15,559 nucleotides of DNA. It comes from an uncultured Oscillospiraceae bacterium (GTDB lineage Bacteria; Bacillota; Clostridia; Oscillospirales; JAAYXM01). The translations under genes were made by a program, and so were the position numbers. The stretch is from positions 1 to 15,559 of the forward strand of contig CAKSEF010000043.1 of assembly GCA_934446465.1 (NCBI GenBank). The letters are read 5' to 3'. The notes below the pieces were generated by a model. It made no database searches. It saw only the letters and a program-made list of their open reading frames with translations, and was not told the origin of the DNA. The first letter of the stretch is position 1. Every line of letters starts with the position of its first letter. Below, in pieces: positions 6,739 through 14,513 of this stretch.

Positions 6739-8159
6739 CTGTCCGCATCCTCCGTATCCGTTATTTTTATCTCAAATGTGGCAGAAACAAGTCTTTTAAA
6801 GCTCTCGATGCTCCTTATTTCGCCTTTTGCAAGCATCTGCACGGCGATATTGCCAAGTGCCGTTGCTTCGGACGGCCCCGCGCAGACCGTTTTTTTGCTG
6901 TATTTTGCGGTAAGTCTGTTCAGATACTGCGCATTTGAGCCTCCGCCTATTATGTGTATGGAGTCGTATTTTTTCCCTGTAAGCTCCTCTATCTTTTTGA
7001 TGTTCTCGGCATAGCACTTTGCAAGGCTTATATATATTATTTTGGCATAATCCCCTGCATTTTCAGGTGTCTTTCCGTAATGCCTTTTGCAGTATTCATC
7101 TATCGCCCCGCGCATGGATTTCGGCGACAAAAACATATTATCGTTGCAGTCGACAACGGCGTCGAACACACTTTTCTCCGCCATATCGCAGAGCTCCGAA
7201 AAAGAAAATTTATCTCCGTATTCATGCCGTACCTGCTGTATCATCCACAGTCCCATAATGTTTTTAAGCAGGTTTATTCCGAAAAAACCGCCTTCGTTGC
7301 TCAGTCCCGACTCACGGCATTTTTCAGAGCAATCCGCTTCTTCGGCTTCGATACCCATGAGTGACCATGTCCCCGAGCTTATGTAGACTGATTTTTTCTC
7401 CCTGTACGGTATGACGGCTATTGCCGACGCCGTATCATGAGATGCGGTAAGAATTACTTCAGTGTCAAATCCCACATTTTCTATAATTTCGGGAAGTAGA
7501 CCTCCCGCGCTTTCGCCCGCTTTTTTTATATCGCAGAATATTCTTTCGGGAAGCCCGAGACGTGCAATAAGCTCTGTGTCCCATTTCCCCGTATCCGCTC
7601 TTACAAGCCCCGTTGTAGTTGCTTCCGTATACTCTGCCGAAGCATTGCCTGTCAGGAGATAATTAAAATAATCGGGAAGCATGAGAAGATGTTCCGCGTT
7701 TTCCAGATGTTTGGGATTTTTCTGTTTTACCGCCATAAGCTGGTAAATTGTGTTATATACTGCCTTTTGTATGCCTGTTCGGGCATACAGCTCTGCCTCG
7801 TCTATTATCGCTTCAACAAGAGGTACGGCTTTTTCGGTACGCTCATCGCGGTAGCTTACGGCACTTCCTATTCTCATTCCGTTCTTATCAATCAGAACAA
7901 AATCAACGCCCCATGTGTCTATTCCCATGCTTATGGGTATTTTCCCCATATCACGGCACTTTTTCATACCGTTTAGTATCTCGTCAAATAGTCTGTCTGT
8001 TTCCCAGCACAGGACGCCGTCTTCGTTTCGGACGGCTCCGTTTTCAAAGCGGTAAATTACTTCGGTTTCAAGGCGTCCGTCTTTTACATGGCACAGGACG
8101 TGCCTTCCGCTTGATGCACCGAGGTCAACCGCGAGGTAATAGTTTGTTTTCTCAGTCAA
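6735..8159 (-). CDS. rhaB: Rhamnulokinase-type FGGY sugar kinase
   Basis: 474 residues from the TTG chosen here. It phosphorylates a deoxy-ketose with ATP at O1. Motifs match E. coli RhaB along the whole length: AVDLGASSGRH near the N-terminus, IDTWGVDFVLID, LMLPDYFNYLLTG, EATTTGLV, the catalytic aspartate in ASHDTASA (D242), SSGTWSLMG, LKNIMGLWMIQ and the ATP-binding IIGGGSNAQ with GPSEATALGNI. The TTG at 8157-8159 overlaps the mutarotase stop and has AAAAAGGG at 8168-8175 with an 8-base gap; the longer GTG start at 8168 lies inside that site. The stop overlaps the aldolase start as ATGA. Substrate could be L-rhamnulose or, given the adjacent fucose genes, L-fuculose; no fucK is present in the operon. 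Confidence 0.92.
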   Translation of the reverse strand: MTEKTNYYLAVDLGASSGRHVLCHVKDGRLETEVIYRFENGAVRNEDGVLCWETDRLFDEILNGMKKCRDMGKIPISMGIDTWGVDFVLIDKNGMRIGSAVSYRDERTEKAVPLVEAIIDEAELYARTGIQKAVYNTIYQLMAVKQKNPKHLENAEHLLMLPDYFNYLLTGNASAEYTEATTTGLVRADTGKWDTELIARLGLPERIFCDIKKAGESAGGLLPEIIENVGFDTEVILTASHDTASAIAVIPYREKKSVYISSGTWSLMGIEAEEADCSEKCRESGLSNEGGFFGINLLKNIMGLWMIQQVRHEYGDKFSFSELCDMAEKSVFDAVVDCNDNMFLSPKSMRGAIDEYCKRHYGKTPENAGDYAKIIYISLAKCYAENIKKIEELTGKKYDSIHIIGGGSNAQYLNRLTAKYSKKTVCAGPSEATALGNIAVQMLAKGEIRSIESFKRLVSATFEIKITDTEDADR

Positions 8160-8574
8160 CGACAACACCCTTTTTCAGCAGTATATTGGCATACAGTGCC
8201 TCTTCATCCGTTGCTATGACCGCATACGCCTTACGCGCGCGCTCATAGAACGCAAAACGCTCGATATATTCAAAATCAGTGCCCGTATACTCTCCTGCGA
8301 TTTTTTTATATTCGTCCCAGATAGGAGTTTTTACGTCATCACCTTTTACGACTTCCATGAGATACAGTGGTTTGTCGTACGTATCCAGCGGGAGGAGCTT
8401 CAGGACGGCTTCAAACACCTCAGCCGTGCCGTTTCCCGTAAGATACACGACCCTTTGCCCTATGCTTGCAGACGGGAAATTCCCGTCTGCAATAACTATC
8501 TCATCGCCGTGTCCCATCTCGCAAAGGATTTTCAAAAGCTCGGGCGGTATGATTTTCGGTATGTTTTTCAGCAT
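8152..8574 (-). CDS. fucU: L-fucose mutarotase (RbsD/FucU family)
   Basis: 140 residues, the same size as E. coli FucU. It interconverts the alpha and beta anomers of L-fucose and so supplies the form used by the isomerase. The N-terminus MLKNIPKIIPPELLKIL with EMGHGDEIVIAD follows FucU closely, including the catalytic H22 and D30. The C-terminal RFAFYERARKAYAVI and LYANILLKKGV blocks are also diagnostic. It begins 9 bases after the isomerase stop and overlaps the kinase gene at its 3' end, so the genes form one transcript. Membership of FucU rather than RbsD rests on the FAFYERA and NILLKKGV blocks. Confidence 0.95.
   Translation of the reverse strand: MLKNIPKIIPPELLKILCEMGHGDEIVIADGNFPSASIGQRVVYLTGNGTAEVFEAVLKLLPLDTYDKPLYLMEVVKGDDVKTPIWDEYKKIAGEYTGTDFEYIERFAFYERARKAYAVIATDEEALYANILLKKGVVVD
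8168..8175 (-). promoter_or_regulatory. Ribosome binding site deciding a TTG start of the kinase
   Basis: AAAAAGGG on the minus strand, 8 bases before the TTG at 8157-8159. The longer GTG start at 8166-8168 falls on this site and is therefore disfavoured. Confidence 0.5.
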
Positions 8575-8583
8575 AGCTCACAC

Positions 8584-10371
8584 CTACCTGTAAAGCGGCC
8601 CGTATTCCGTGCACGCTCTGTAATCGGTTGAGGTTTTGTCCTCGCCTGCACCGAATCCTACCCACGACTGCGGACGATAGATTTTCCCGTCCTCCACATT
8701 GTGCACGGAAACGGGTATTCTGAGCATGGAAGCAAGCGTGATTAAATCCGCACCGATGTGCCCGTGAACGGTAACTCCGTGATTTGCTCCCCAATTTGCC
8801 ATAACGGAGTAGACGTCCGCAAACGCGCCCTTTCCCGTCAGAATCGGTGCAAACCATGTGGTCGGCCACGTCGGGTCTGTGCGTCTGTCCAGCTTTTCAT
8901 GAACATCGTCATCAAGCGTAACGGTATAACCTTCGGCGATTTGGATTGTCGGGCCTACGCCGTCTATGAGGTTTACCCTTATCATCGTTACCGGCATCTC
9001 GGCCTCGGTTTTAAAATGGCTCGAGAACCCGCCGCCGCGGAAATATTCATAGTCCGCACGGCACCAGTCGGTAGCTTCGAGGCAGGCGCTTATATCGCTG
9101 TCCGTCATATTCCACCATTCCTTGACGGTTCCCTTACCGTCCCTGTCCTTTGATGCTCCCGTGCAGTCAAGTGCAGTCGCCCCCGAATTGATGAGGTGGA
9201 TTATTCCGTCTTTTGCCCGTCCTTTTAATTCTTTGCCCGTAACCCTTTTTACGGAATCGGGAGACCAATATGTACGGACATCGTGGAAACACGGAGCCTT
9301 GCCCGTGAGGAGCGTTGCGAAGAGCATAGAAATTCCGTTTAGCGTATCATTTTCAGTTGCAAACGCAAACGGCGCTTTTTTGCCGTTCCAATCGAAGCTT
9401 GAAGCCATAATTGCCTCTGTGAAATCGCCGTTCGGGAGCCAGTCCGTCCACATTCTCTGTCCCTGAAATCCGCCGACGATTCCGTTTCTTCCGAGACTCT
9501 CTTCGCTCCAGCCCATTTCCCTGAGCTTCGGATTTCCGAAAAGAATATCCCGTACAATTATTGTGAATTTCGCAATGAATTCCCAATCCTTATCCGCAGG
9601 TATCACCTTTGATTTTTTTATAATTTCGGGGAAGTTTTTCCCGCTGTTCTTATCAAAGCCTTCCTTGCAGTTTTCTTTTATCCATTTGATTGCCTTTTCG
9701 TATTCGTCCCTGTCATATATTTCAAGAGTGATGCGGCGCAGAACCTCAGTTAAATCTACCCACTCCGCCCTGAGTCCAAGATATTTCTGCATGAAATCGG
9801 CGTCGCAGAAAGAGCCTGCAATTCCCATTGCAACTCCGCCTATATTTACATACGCGCGGTTCTTCATCTGTCCTACCGCAAGTGCGCAGCGCGCAAAGCG
9901 CAGAATCTTTTCCGCAACATCCGCGGGAATTTCGCTGTTGTCGGCGTCGCATACGTCATGACCGTATATTGAAAATGCGGGAAGCCCCCGCTGTGCATGT
10001 GCCGCCATTGCCGCCGCGAGATAGACGGCTCCCGGTCTCTCCGTTCCGTTAAATCCCCATACTGCCTTTATAGTCTGCGGGTTTAAATCCATGGTTTCGC
10101 TTCCGTAGCACCAGCAGGGAGTTACCGAGAGCGTTGCGACCATGTTTTCACTCTCAAACTGCTCCGCAACCTTTGCCGATTCTGCTCCGCCGCCTATCGT
10201 TGTACACCCTATCACGCACTCGGCGTGAGTTCCGTCCTGATAGTGCAAATTTTCTTCTATCAGTTTTGCGGCGGCTCTTGCCATATTCATCGTCTGCGTT
10301 TCAAGACTCTCTCTGACTCCGCCCCAGCGTCCGTCGATTACGGGTCTGATTCCTATTTTCGGTTTATTCAT
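8584..10371 (-). CDS. fucI: L-fucose isomerase
   Basis: 595 residues against 591 in E. coli. It converts L-fucose to L-fuculose, and in other organisms also D-arabinose to D-ribulose. It uses Mn2+. The active-site residues align with a constant offset of three: E340 in FATEND, D364 in HDVRTYW and H531 in NWGANHGV (E. coli E337, D361, H528). Other family blocks are clear: IGIRPVIDGRWGGVRESLE, NGTERPGAVYLAAA, INSGATALD and YFRGGGFSS. A strong AAGGAGG at 10379-10385 is 7 bases before the ATG. It is the first gene of the fucose-type operon, divergent from an AraC regulator. The product would pass to the downstream kinase and aldolase. Confidence 0.97.
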   Translation of the reverse strand: MNKPKIGIRPVIDGRWGGVRESLETQTMNMARAAAKLIEENLHYQDGTHAECVIGCTTIGGGAESAKVAEQFESENMVATLSVTPCWCYGSETMDLNPQTIKAVWGFNGTERPGAVYLAAAMAAHAQRGLPAFSIYGHDVCDADNSEIPADVAEKILRFARCALAVGQMKNRAYVNIGGVAMGIAGSFCDADFMQKYLGLRAEWVDLTEVLRRITLEIYDRDEYEKAIKWIKENCKEGFDKNSGKNFPEIIKKSKVIPADKDWEFIAKFTIIVRDILFGNPKLREMGWSEESLGRNGIVGGFQGQRMWTDWLPNGDFTEAIMASSFDWNGKKAPFAFATENDTLNGISMLFATLLTGKAPCFHDVRTYWSPDSVKRVTGKELKGRAKDGIIHLINSGATALDCTGASKDRDGKGTVKEWWNMTDSDISACLEATDWCRADYEYFRGGGFSSHFKTEAEMPVTMIRVNLIDGVGPTIQIAEGYTVTLDDDVHEKLDRRTDPTWPTTWFAPILTGKGAFADVYSVMANWGANHGVTVHGHIGADLITLASMLRIPVSVHNVEDGKIYRPQSWVGFGAGEDKTSTDYRACTEYGPLYR

Positions 10372-10405
10372 TTCTTTTCCTCCTTATGGTATTCTCCTGA
10401 TGATA

Positions 10406-10411
10406 ATTATA
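10406..10411 (-). promoter_or_regulatory. -10 box of the fucose operon promoter, no clear -35
   Basis: TATAAT on the minus strand about 30 bases before the isomerase start. At spacers of 16 to 19 bases there is no TTG-type -35 hexamer, which fits a promoter that needs an activator such as the divergent AraC protein. Confidence 0.55.
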
Positions 10412-10414
10412 TTA

Positions 10415-10444
10415 TTGACATTATTGAATTTCTTGTGTTATACT
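10415..10444 (+). promoter_or_regulatory. Promoter of the fucose-operon AraC regulator
   Basis: TTGACA (10415-10420) and TATACT (10439-10444) with an 18-base spacer; TTATAC with 17 is an alternative reading. The -35 box lies only a few bases from the -10 box of the divergent operon and is inside a direct repeat ATTATTGA/ATTATTGA (10411-10427). Confidence 0.7.
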
Positions 10445-10481
10445 ATCAAAAAATATAATTATTCTAATATTTGGAGGAAGT

Positions 10482-11291
10482 ATGAGTATTTCTTATCACG
10501 AGAGGATATCCAGAGGAACACCAGATTTTCCGCTGGAACTTTATGAAATAGATTCAGCGCACCCGCGTTACAATATGCAGATGCACTGGCATAAAGAGTT
10601 TGAGATAATCCAAGTTCTTGACGGTACATTAAAGCTTCTGCTCAACGGCAATGAGTTTACGCTCACCGAAAATCAAAGCGTATTCATCCCCGGCGGAATC
10701 ATACACAGCGCCGAGCCTATTGACTGCCGTTATGAATGTCTCGTGTTTTCACCGTCCGTTCTGTATAATATCCATGTATGCCGTTCTCTCATAAAGACTC
10801 ATATGCGGGGGATTTCCGTTTATGACGGCAGTCCCGTTATCGACAGAGTATTTGTCGGCATGAAGAACAAAGAGAAAGGCTTTGAGCTTGACGTTATGGG
10901 CATGTTGTTTCTTCTTGCATCTGATATCGTGAAAAACAACAGCGGATTGTCCGTTCCTCCGAATGACAGGCTGGAAAAAATCAAATCAGCAATGCTCATG
11001 ATTGAAGAAAACTATTCTTCAAAAATAACACTTGAGGAGCTCGCCGCAACCTGCAAACTAAGCCCGAACTATTTTTGCAGGTATTTTAAGGAAACGGTGG
11101 GTCAAACTCCGATTGAGTATATAACGCTTTACCGCATAGAAGCCGCCTGTGAGATGCTTACCGAGGACGACCGAACAATAACTGATGTGTGCTTTTCCTG
11201 CGGTTTTAACGACCTGAGTTATTTTATCCACATTTTTAAACGGCTAAAGGGTGTCTCACCGAGGGAGTATGCAAAACGCTTTTCAAAATAA
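10482..11291 (+). CDS. AraC-family regulator, probable activator of the fucose operon
   Basis: 269 residues. The N-terminal cupin sensor has MHWHKEFEIIQVLDGTLKL and the VFIPGGIIHSA segment, typical of sugar-sensing AraC proteins. The C-terminal DNA-binding part has the first helix-turn-helix around ITLEELAATCKLSPNYFCRYFK and the second around ITDVCFSCGFNDLSYFIHIFK, ending in KGVSPREYAKRF. GGAGG at 10473-10477 precedes the ATG. It is transcribed away from fucI across a 110-base gap and is followed by a strong terminator, so it is a single-gene transcript. Control of the neighbouring operon by L-fucose or a pathway intermediate is inferred from position and from the weak -35 of that operon. Confidence 0.9.
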   Translation: MSISYHERISRGTPDFPLELYEIDSAHPRYNMQMHWHKEFEIIQVLDGTLKLLLNGNEFTLTENQSVFIPGGIIHSAEPIDCRYECLVFSPSVLYNIHVCRSLIKTHMRGISVYDGSPVIDRVFVGMKNKEKGFELDVMGMLFLLASDIVKNNSGLSVPPNDRLEKIKSAMLMIEENYSSKITLEELAATCKLSPNYFCRYFKETVGQTPIEYITLYRIEAACEMLTEDDRTITDVCFSCGFNDLSYFIHIFKRLKGVSPREYAKRFSK

Positions 11292-11330
11292 ATAAGCCGG
11301 AAAACCTTTTGGTTTTCCGGCTTATTTTAT
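11290..11330. terminator. Strong bidirectional terminator
   Basis: A perfect 17-base-pair stem (11290-11306 with 11311-11327) closed by TTTT. Both strands run into T-rich sequence, so it can end the AraC transcript and the convergent GDPD-like operon. It begins at the AraC stop codon. Confidence 0.92.
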
Positions 11331-11379
11331 GTGTCTTATCCTTTCGTGGCAAGCGCTTCTCCAAGCCCATCAATTCTCC

Positions 11380-12468
11380 TTATATATTCACATTCACAAA
11401 ATATACTCCGTCGCGCCACTTGGTATCAAGCCTTAGTGCGCCGTCCTTATAGGTTATGCTGCAATCTGCATTATCTTTGCTGTTTACCGAGAGGTCAAAC
11501 GGAAGTTTATTCAGCCACAAAAGCGGAAGCGCGTCGTCATAGCCGTAGCCACTGCCGCTGTTCCTGAAATTTCTTATAGTGACGATACCGTTCTCCGCAG
11601 ATACATCCGCGCTCATTCGGTCTGAACCGATGATGTTTTCAAAGTATGCACTGCCGTTTTCAACACGGACGGAGAACTGAATATCTGAGCGAGTGTACGG
11701 CAAAAACGGACGCGTTATGTGAAATCCGCTGACGCCGAGCTTTATCATATCACAATAGTCCTTGTATTGCTTCACCTGCGCCATATGAATCTGCACACCG
11801 TTCTCAAAAGCGTACCCGACCATTTTCTCCGATTCCTTCCAATACTTCATCGGCTCGTTTTCGGGGTAAATGAACATCGTTACGATGCCGTTTTTCAGTC
11901 CTATCACATCGTCTACAACTTTTTTGGTCAGTGCCGCCTTATACTCGATTACCTGCGAAAGCGGGATAACATCGCTGTATTTGCGGACTTCCCGAAGAGT
12001 TTCTATTGTAAATGAGTTTATCAGACAGTTATTCTCCGCGTGGTACTTTCTTACCGTCTTGATAACTTCGGAAACGAGTTCCGAAATATTATCCTCGCGG
12101 AGTGTTATATATACAAGCTTGCCGTTTTCCTTGCAGATTCGGACGTATGTGTCAAAATCGCAGACCTTTGCATAATGACCCATTGCATCGTATTCTCCGT
12201 TATATTCGAGATCTTTCACAAAGCTGTATTCAAGGTCCGTAAATTTAAGGCAGTCGTCTTTATTATACTTCGTGATACGTCCGTTTTCATCAAGCGTAAT
12301 ACCCGCATCATGGCACATGACAAGCCTGTCGTCTTTGGTTATTCTTACATCGCCCTTAAGCGCGTTAAATCCGAGGTGCGATGCGAGATGAAAATGCTCG
12401 GCGGTGTTTATCGGCGCAAGTCCTATTGCCGAATACGCCGTATTCATTATCTCCTTATCCAAATTCAT
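11380..12468 (-). CDS. Glycerophosphodiester phosphodiesterase-fold protein with degenerate active site and extra C-terminal region
   Basis: 362 residues, about 100 more than a usual single-domain GDPD. The fold is suggested by the N-terminal pattern: INTAEHFHLASHLGFNALKGD then VRITKDDRLVMCHD (about 20-54), which parallels the family's HRG..PENT..E-x-D..H-D layout. The HR pair is absent (AIGLAP), the E of E-x-D is K38, and the later IElK reads ITLR (121-124). Only D40 and H53-D54 clearly remain, so enzymatic activity is doubtful. Residues about 275-362 form an alternating hydrophobic, beta-like extension of unknown role. It follows the PHP gene by 6 bases and ends facing the bidirectional terminator. 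There is no signal peptide. It could bind a ligand instead of hydrolysing it (inference). Confidence 0.7.
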   Translation of the reverse strand: MNLDKEIMNTAYSAIGLAPINTAEHFHLASHLGFNALKGDVRITKDDRLVMCHDAGITLDENGRITKYNKDDCLKFTDLEYSFVKDLEYNGEYDAMGHYAKVCDFDTYVRICKENGKLVYITLREDNISELVSEVIKTVRKYHAENNCLINSFTIETLREVRKYSDVIPLSQVIEYKAALTKKVVDDVIGLKNGIVTMFIYPENEPMKYWKESEKMVGYAFENGVQIHMAQVKQYKDYCDMIKLGVSGFHITRPFLPYTRSDIQFSVRVENGSAYFENIIGSDRMSADVSAENGIVTIRNFRNSGSGYGYDDALPLLWLNKLPFDLSVNSKDNADCSITYKDGALRLDTKWRDGVYFVNVNI

Positions 12469-12474
12469 TTTGCT

Positions 12475-13419
12475 CTATTCCCCTTCCCGATTAAGCACGT
12501 TCACGCGCTCTGCGTTTATCTTTCTGCTTTTAATTTCCTCAAAGTATTCCTTTGTCGTTCCGCACGACAGGCTCGGTATATAGTATCTGCTTTCCTCCGG
12601 AGGCTTACCGTCCCTTCCGTAATAACCGCTGCATATACCGCGGTGGTCTGTCCCTCCCGAAATGTATAAATTCTTCTCAATCGCAATCCTGACTGCGGCA
12701 GCCCTCTCTTCTTCACTCAGACTGTAATGCCACACCTCAAGACCGTCAAGTCCCATTTCCGCAAGCGCATCTATGTATTGAAGCTTCCCGTGAGGATGCG
12801 CGACAATCGCAATTCCGCCTGCATCGTGAATGAGCTTTATTATCTCATGCTCCTGCAAAAAAGCATATGCAGGTTCTATTTCCTTTCGGTGAACCCCGAA
12901 CAGTTCCTCAAAGAATAATGGGTAATCCGACTTTACAAGCAAGTTTTTGGAGAGCATCGCACGGAACAGATGTTCGTTGCAGAGCCATGTTATGCCCTTG
13001 TTGTATTCGAGAACCTCGTCCCATTCTATACCGCGGATTTTTCCGAGACGCACCCCGCGTTCAAACAGCGTACGGGTTTGCTCGGTTTCGCGGAAGCTCA
13101 TGCCCCTGAGGTATTCTTTCATAGGCGGATATTCGGGGTCAAAGTGATATCCGCAAATATGAAATTCTCTGCTGAGATTATCCGCAGTGCAGTTCTCGCG
13201 GAGCAGTTTTGACGGAGAGGAAAACTCTGCCCCTAAAATTGTCTCTATCCCGAGCTTTTCGCACTCACTGCGAAACTCCTTATAACCCGAGATCGTATCA
13301 TGGTCAGTCAGTGCCGCTGCCCCATACCCTTCCGTGTTTACCGCCTGTGCCAGTTGTCTCGGCGGGAAACCGCCGTCGGAATGAGTCGAGTGTATATGCA
13401 GGTTTGCGTACAGTCTCAT
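12475..13419 (-). CDS. PHP-domain metal-dependent phosphoesterase
   Basis: 314 residues. PHP proteins bind two or three metal ions and hydrolyse phosphoesters. The ligand set is visible: H8xH10 with D15 (NLHIHSTHSDG), H40 (LTDHDT), E65 (GAEFSS), a His in FHICGYHFD (87-92), H208 in AHPHG and D258-H259 in GGTDHRG. The order matches the TrpH/YciV group that acts on nucleotide phosphates, but an inserted region of about 90 residues lies between the E65/H87 part and H208, so the substrate is uncertain. The start is the ATG at 13417-13419, preceded by AAGGGGG with a 7-base gap; a TTG-initiated frame seven residues longer is less likely. The GDPD-fold gene follows 6 bases after its stop, so they share a transcript. 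Confidence 0.85.
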   Translation of the reverse strand: MRLYANLHIHSTHSDGGFPPRQLAQAVNTEGYGAAALTDHDTISGYKEFRSECEKLGIETILGAEFSSPSKLLRENCTADNLSREFHICGYHFDPEYPPMKEYLRGMSFRETEQTRTLFERGVRLGKIRGIEWDEVLEYNKGITWLCNEHLFRAMLSKNLLVKSDYPLFFEELFGVHRKEIEPAYAFLQEHEIIKLIHDAGGIAIVAHPHGKLQYIDALAEMGLDGLEVWHYSLSEEERAAAVRIAIEKNLYISGGTDHRGICSGYYGRDGKPPEESRYYIPSLSCGTTKEYFEEIKSRKINAERVNVLNREGE

Positions 13420-13426
13420 GTCATAT

Positions 13427-13433
13427 CCCCCTT
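13427..13433 (-). promoter_or_regulatory. Ribosome binding site deciding the PHP start
   Basis: AAGGGGG on the minus strand, 7 bases before the ATG at 13417-13419. Confidence 0.55.
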
Positions 13434-13458
13434 TTTGCAAGGCAATACACTTTCTTTA

Positions 13459-13485
13459 AGTATACACCCGAATTATGCCGTGCAA
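13459..13485 (-). promoter_or_regulatory. Possible promoter of the PHP/GDPD-like pair
   Basis: TATACT (13459-13464) with TTGCAC (13480-13485) upstream on the minus strand. The spacer of 15 bases is short, so this is tentative. No terminator is visible after the methyltransferase gene, so read-through from it is also possible. Confidence 0.35.
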
Positions 13486-13512
13486 TATCTTATCGTACAA
13501 ATGTGCCGGCCG

Positions 13513-14334
13513 TTACAGCTTCCTGTACACGCATATTCCAAATTCGGCAGAGCAAATGAGCGGGGACGCGGTATCAAGCTTCGTTTTATCGTCATTGCCG
13601 GTACGGTAGTAATACGGAGTCATTGCAAACAGGCTTCTTACATCCTCCGGCGACTTAAGCTCCATATTAAATTTTACCTCATGCTTGTCTATGACCTCAA
13701 AGCCCTGTTCATTCATATCGCTCTCCGGGTTTTCGTAAGGCTTTTCATAAACAAGCGCCTTTAACTCCCACAGATGCCTTGCAAGCGGATATACGCGTAC
13801 GGCAACTCCGCCGTCTTTCAGTATTCTTGAAAACTCCCCTGCAAAAAACGGTGCAAATATGTTCACAACCGCGTCCGCACTCGCGTCGGCTATCGGCATG
13901 TCCGATGCGCTTGCAACGGCAAGCCAAAGCGGACGCGCTCGGCGATGTGCCGCAGAGAGCGCCTGTTTTGAAATATCGATGCCCACCGTCTCACACCCTA
14001 TGCTGTCATATATATCGGACGTATATTTACACTCTCCGCACCCGGCATCTACTATCCGCGATGTTTTTGTGCAGCATTTTCCGAGAATCTCACAGACTTT
14101 CTCCGACAGCGGATTGTAAAAGCCCCTGTTTAAAAACTCTATGCGGGCGCGAATCATCTCTTTATCATCGCCGTGCTGTTTCGCCTTCTGTGAGGACATA
14201 AGAAGATTCACATATCCGCTCCTCGCCATATCAAAGCTGTGTCCGTTTTCGCAGGCGATGATTTTCGCGTTTTTAAACAGACTTTCCCCGCACACCGGGC
14301 AGATAAACGGTGTATTCCGAGTCTCAATGTCCAT
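13513..14334 (-). CDS. rlmA: 23S rRNA (guanine-N1)-methyltransferase, RlmA family
   Basis: 273 residues from the ATG at 14332-14334. It methylates a guanine in the hairpin 35 region of 23S rRNA; Gram-positive members (TlrB/RlmAII) act at G748, Gram-negative ones at G745. The N-terminal zinc finger is CPVC (C12, C15) with C28 and H32 in ACENGHSF. The SAM motif is VDAGCGECKY (95-104), and the RlmA-typical NIFAP-like segment is at 158-162. The longer frame (four residues more) starts within the Shine-Dalgarno ATGGAGGT, so GGAGGT at 14339-14344 favours the shorter start. It is transcribed from its own extended -10 promoter. Residue-level family assignment is clear, but which guanine is modified cannot be told. 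Confidence 0.92.
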   Translation of the reverse strand: MDIETRNTPFICPVCGESLFKNAKIIACENGHSFDMARSGYVNLLMSSQKAKQHGDDKEMIRARIEFLNRGFYNPLSEKVCEILGKCCTKTSRIVDAGCGECKYTSDIYDSIGCETVGIDISKQALSAAHRRARPLWLAVASASDMPIADASADAVVNIFAPFFAGEFSRILKDGGVAVRVYPLARHLWELKALVYEKPYENPESDMNEQGFEVIDKHEVKFNMELKSPEDVRSLFAMTPYYYRTGNDDKTKLDTASPLICSAEFGICVYRKL

Positions 14335-14338
14335 CTTT

Positions 14339-14344
14339 ACCTCC
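14339..14344 (-). promoter_or_regulatory. Ribosome binding site deciding the rlmA start
   Basis: GGAGGT on the minus strand, 4 bases before the ATG at 14332-14334. The upstream ATG at 14344-14346 overlaps it and is therefore not the start. Confidence 0.65.
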
Positions 14345-14373
14345 ATATGAAACCGATAAAATTATTACCTATA

Positions 14374-14402
14374 ATTATATCATACCCGCGACCGCAGAAC
14401 AA
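14374..14402 (-). promoter_or_regulatory. Promoter of rlmA
   Basis: TTGTTC (14397-14402), a 17-base spacer and TATAAT (14374-14379), with the extended TGA just before the -10 box, all on the minus strand. Confidence 0.7.
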
Positions 14403-14449
14403 TATCGTAACACCTTCTGTTATTTTATCGGGCAAATACCGATTACTTG

Positions 14450-14478
14450 TTGTAAACTGTCGTATTTTATGTTATAAT
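14450..14478 (+). promoter_or_regulatory. Promoter of the EamA-family transporter
   Basis: TTGTAA (14450-14455), a 17-base spacer and TATAAT (14473-14478) preceded by TGT, an extended -10. It lies about 35 bases before the transporter ATG. The 167-base gap (14347-14513) holds this and the divergent rlmA promoter; nothing else is recognised there. Confidence 0.7.
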
Positions 14479-14513
14479 TTCGTTTGGATTTTATTATTAA
14501 AGGAAGTTGATTT

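Noticed and set aside
9122..10316. Plus-strand open frames opposite fucI
   Set aside because: They are antisense shadows of a full-length, well-conserved isomerase.
11350..11357. AAGCGCTT palindrome as a catabolite-repression (cre) site
   Set aside because: The flanks do not fit the TGWAANCGNTNWCA pattern and the site is downstream of genes instead of at a promoter. No cre was found in the fucose operon promoter either.
11336..11400. Minus-strand open stretch just after the GDPD-like stop, ending RRIDGLGEALATKG, with an AAGGAG-ATTG-ATG start-like motif nearby
   Set aside because: It looks protein-like, but the frame is open for only about 25 codons, stops both sides and runs into the terminator. 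It might be a gene remnant, but nothing supports a product.
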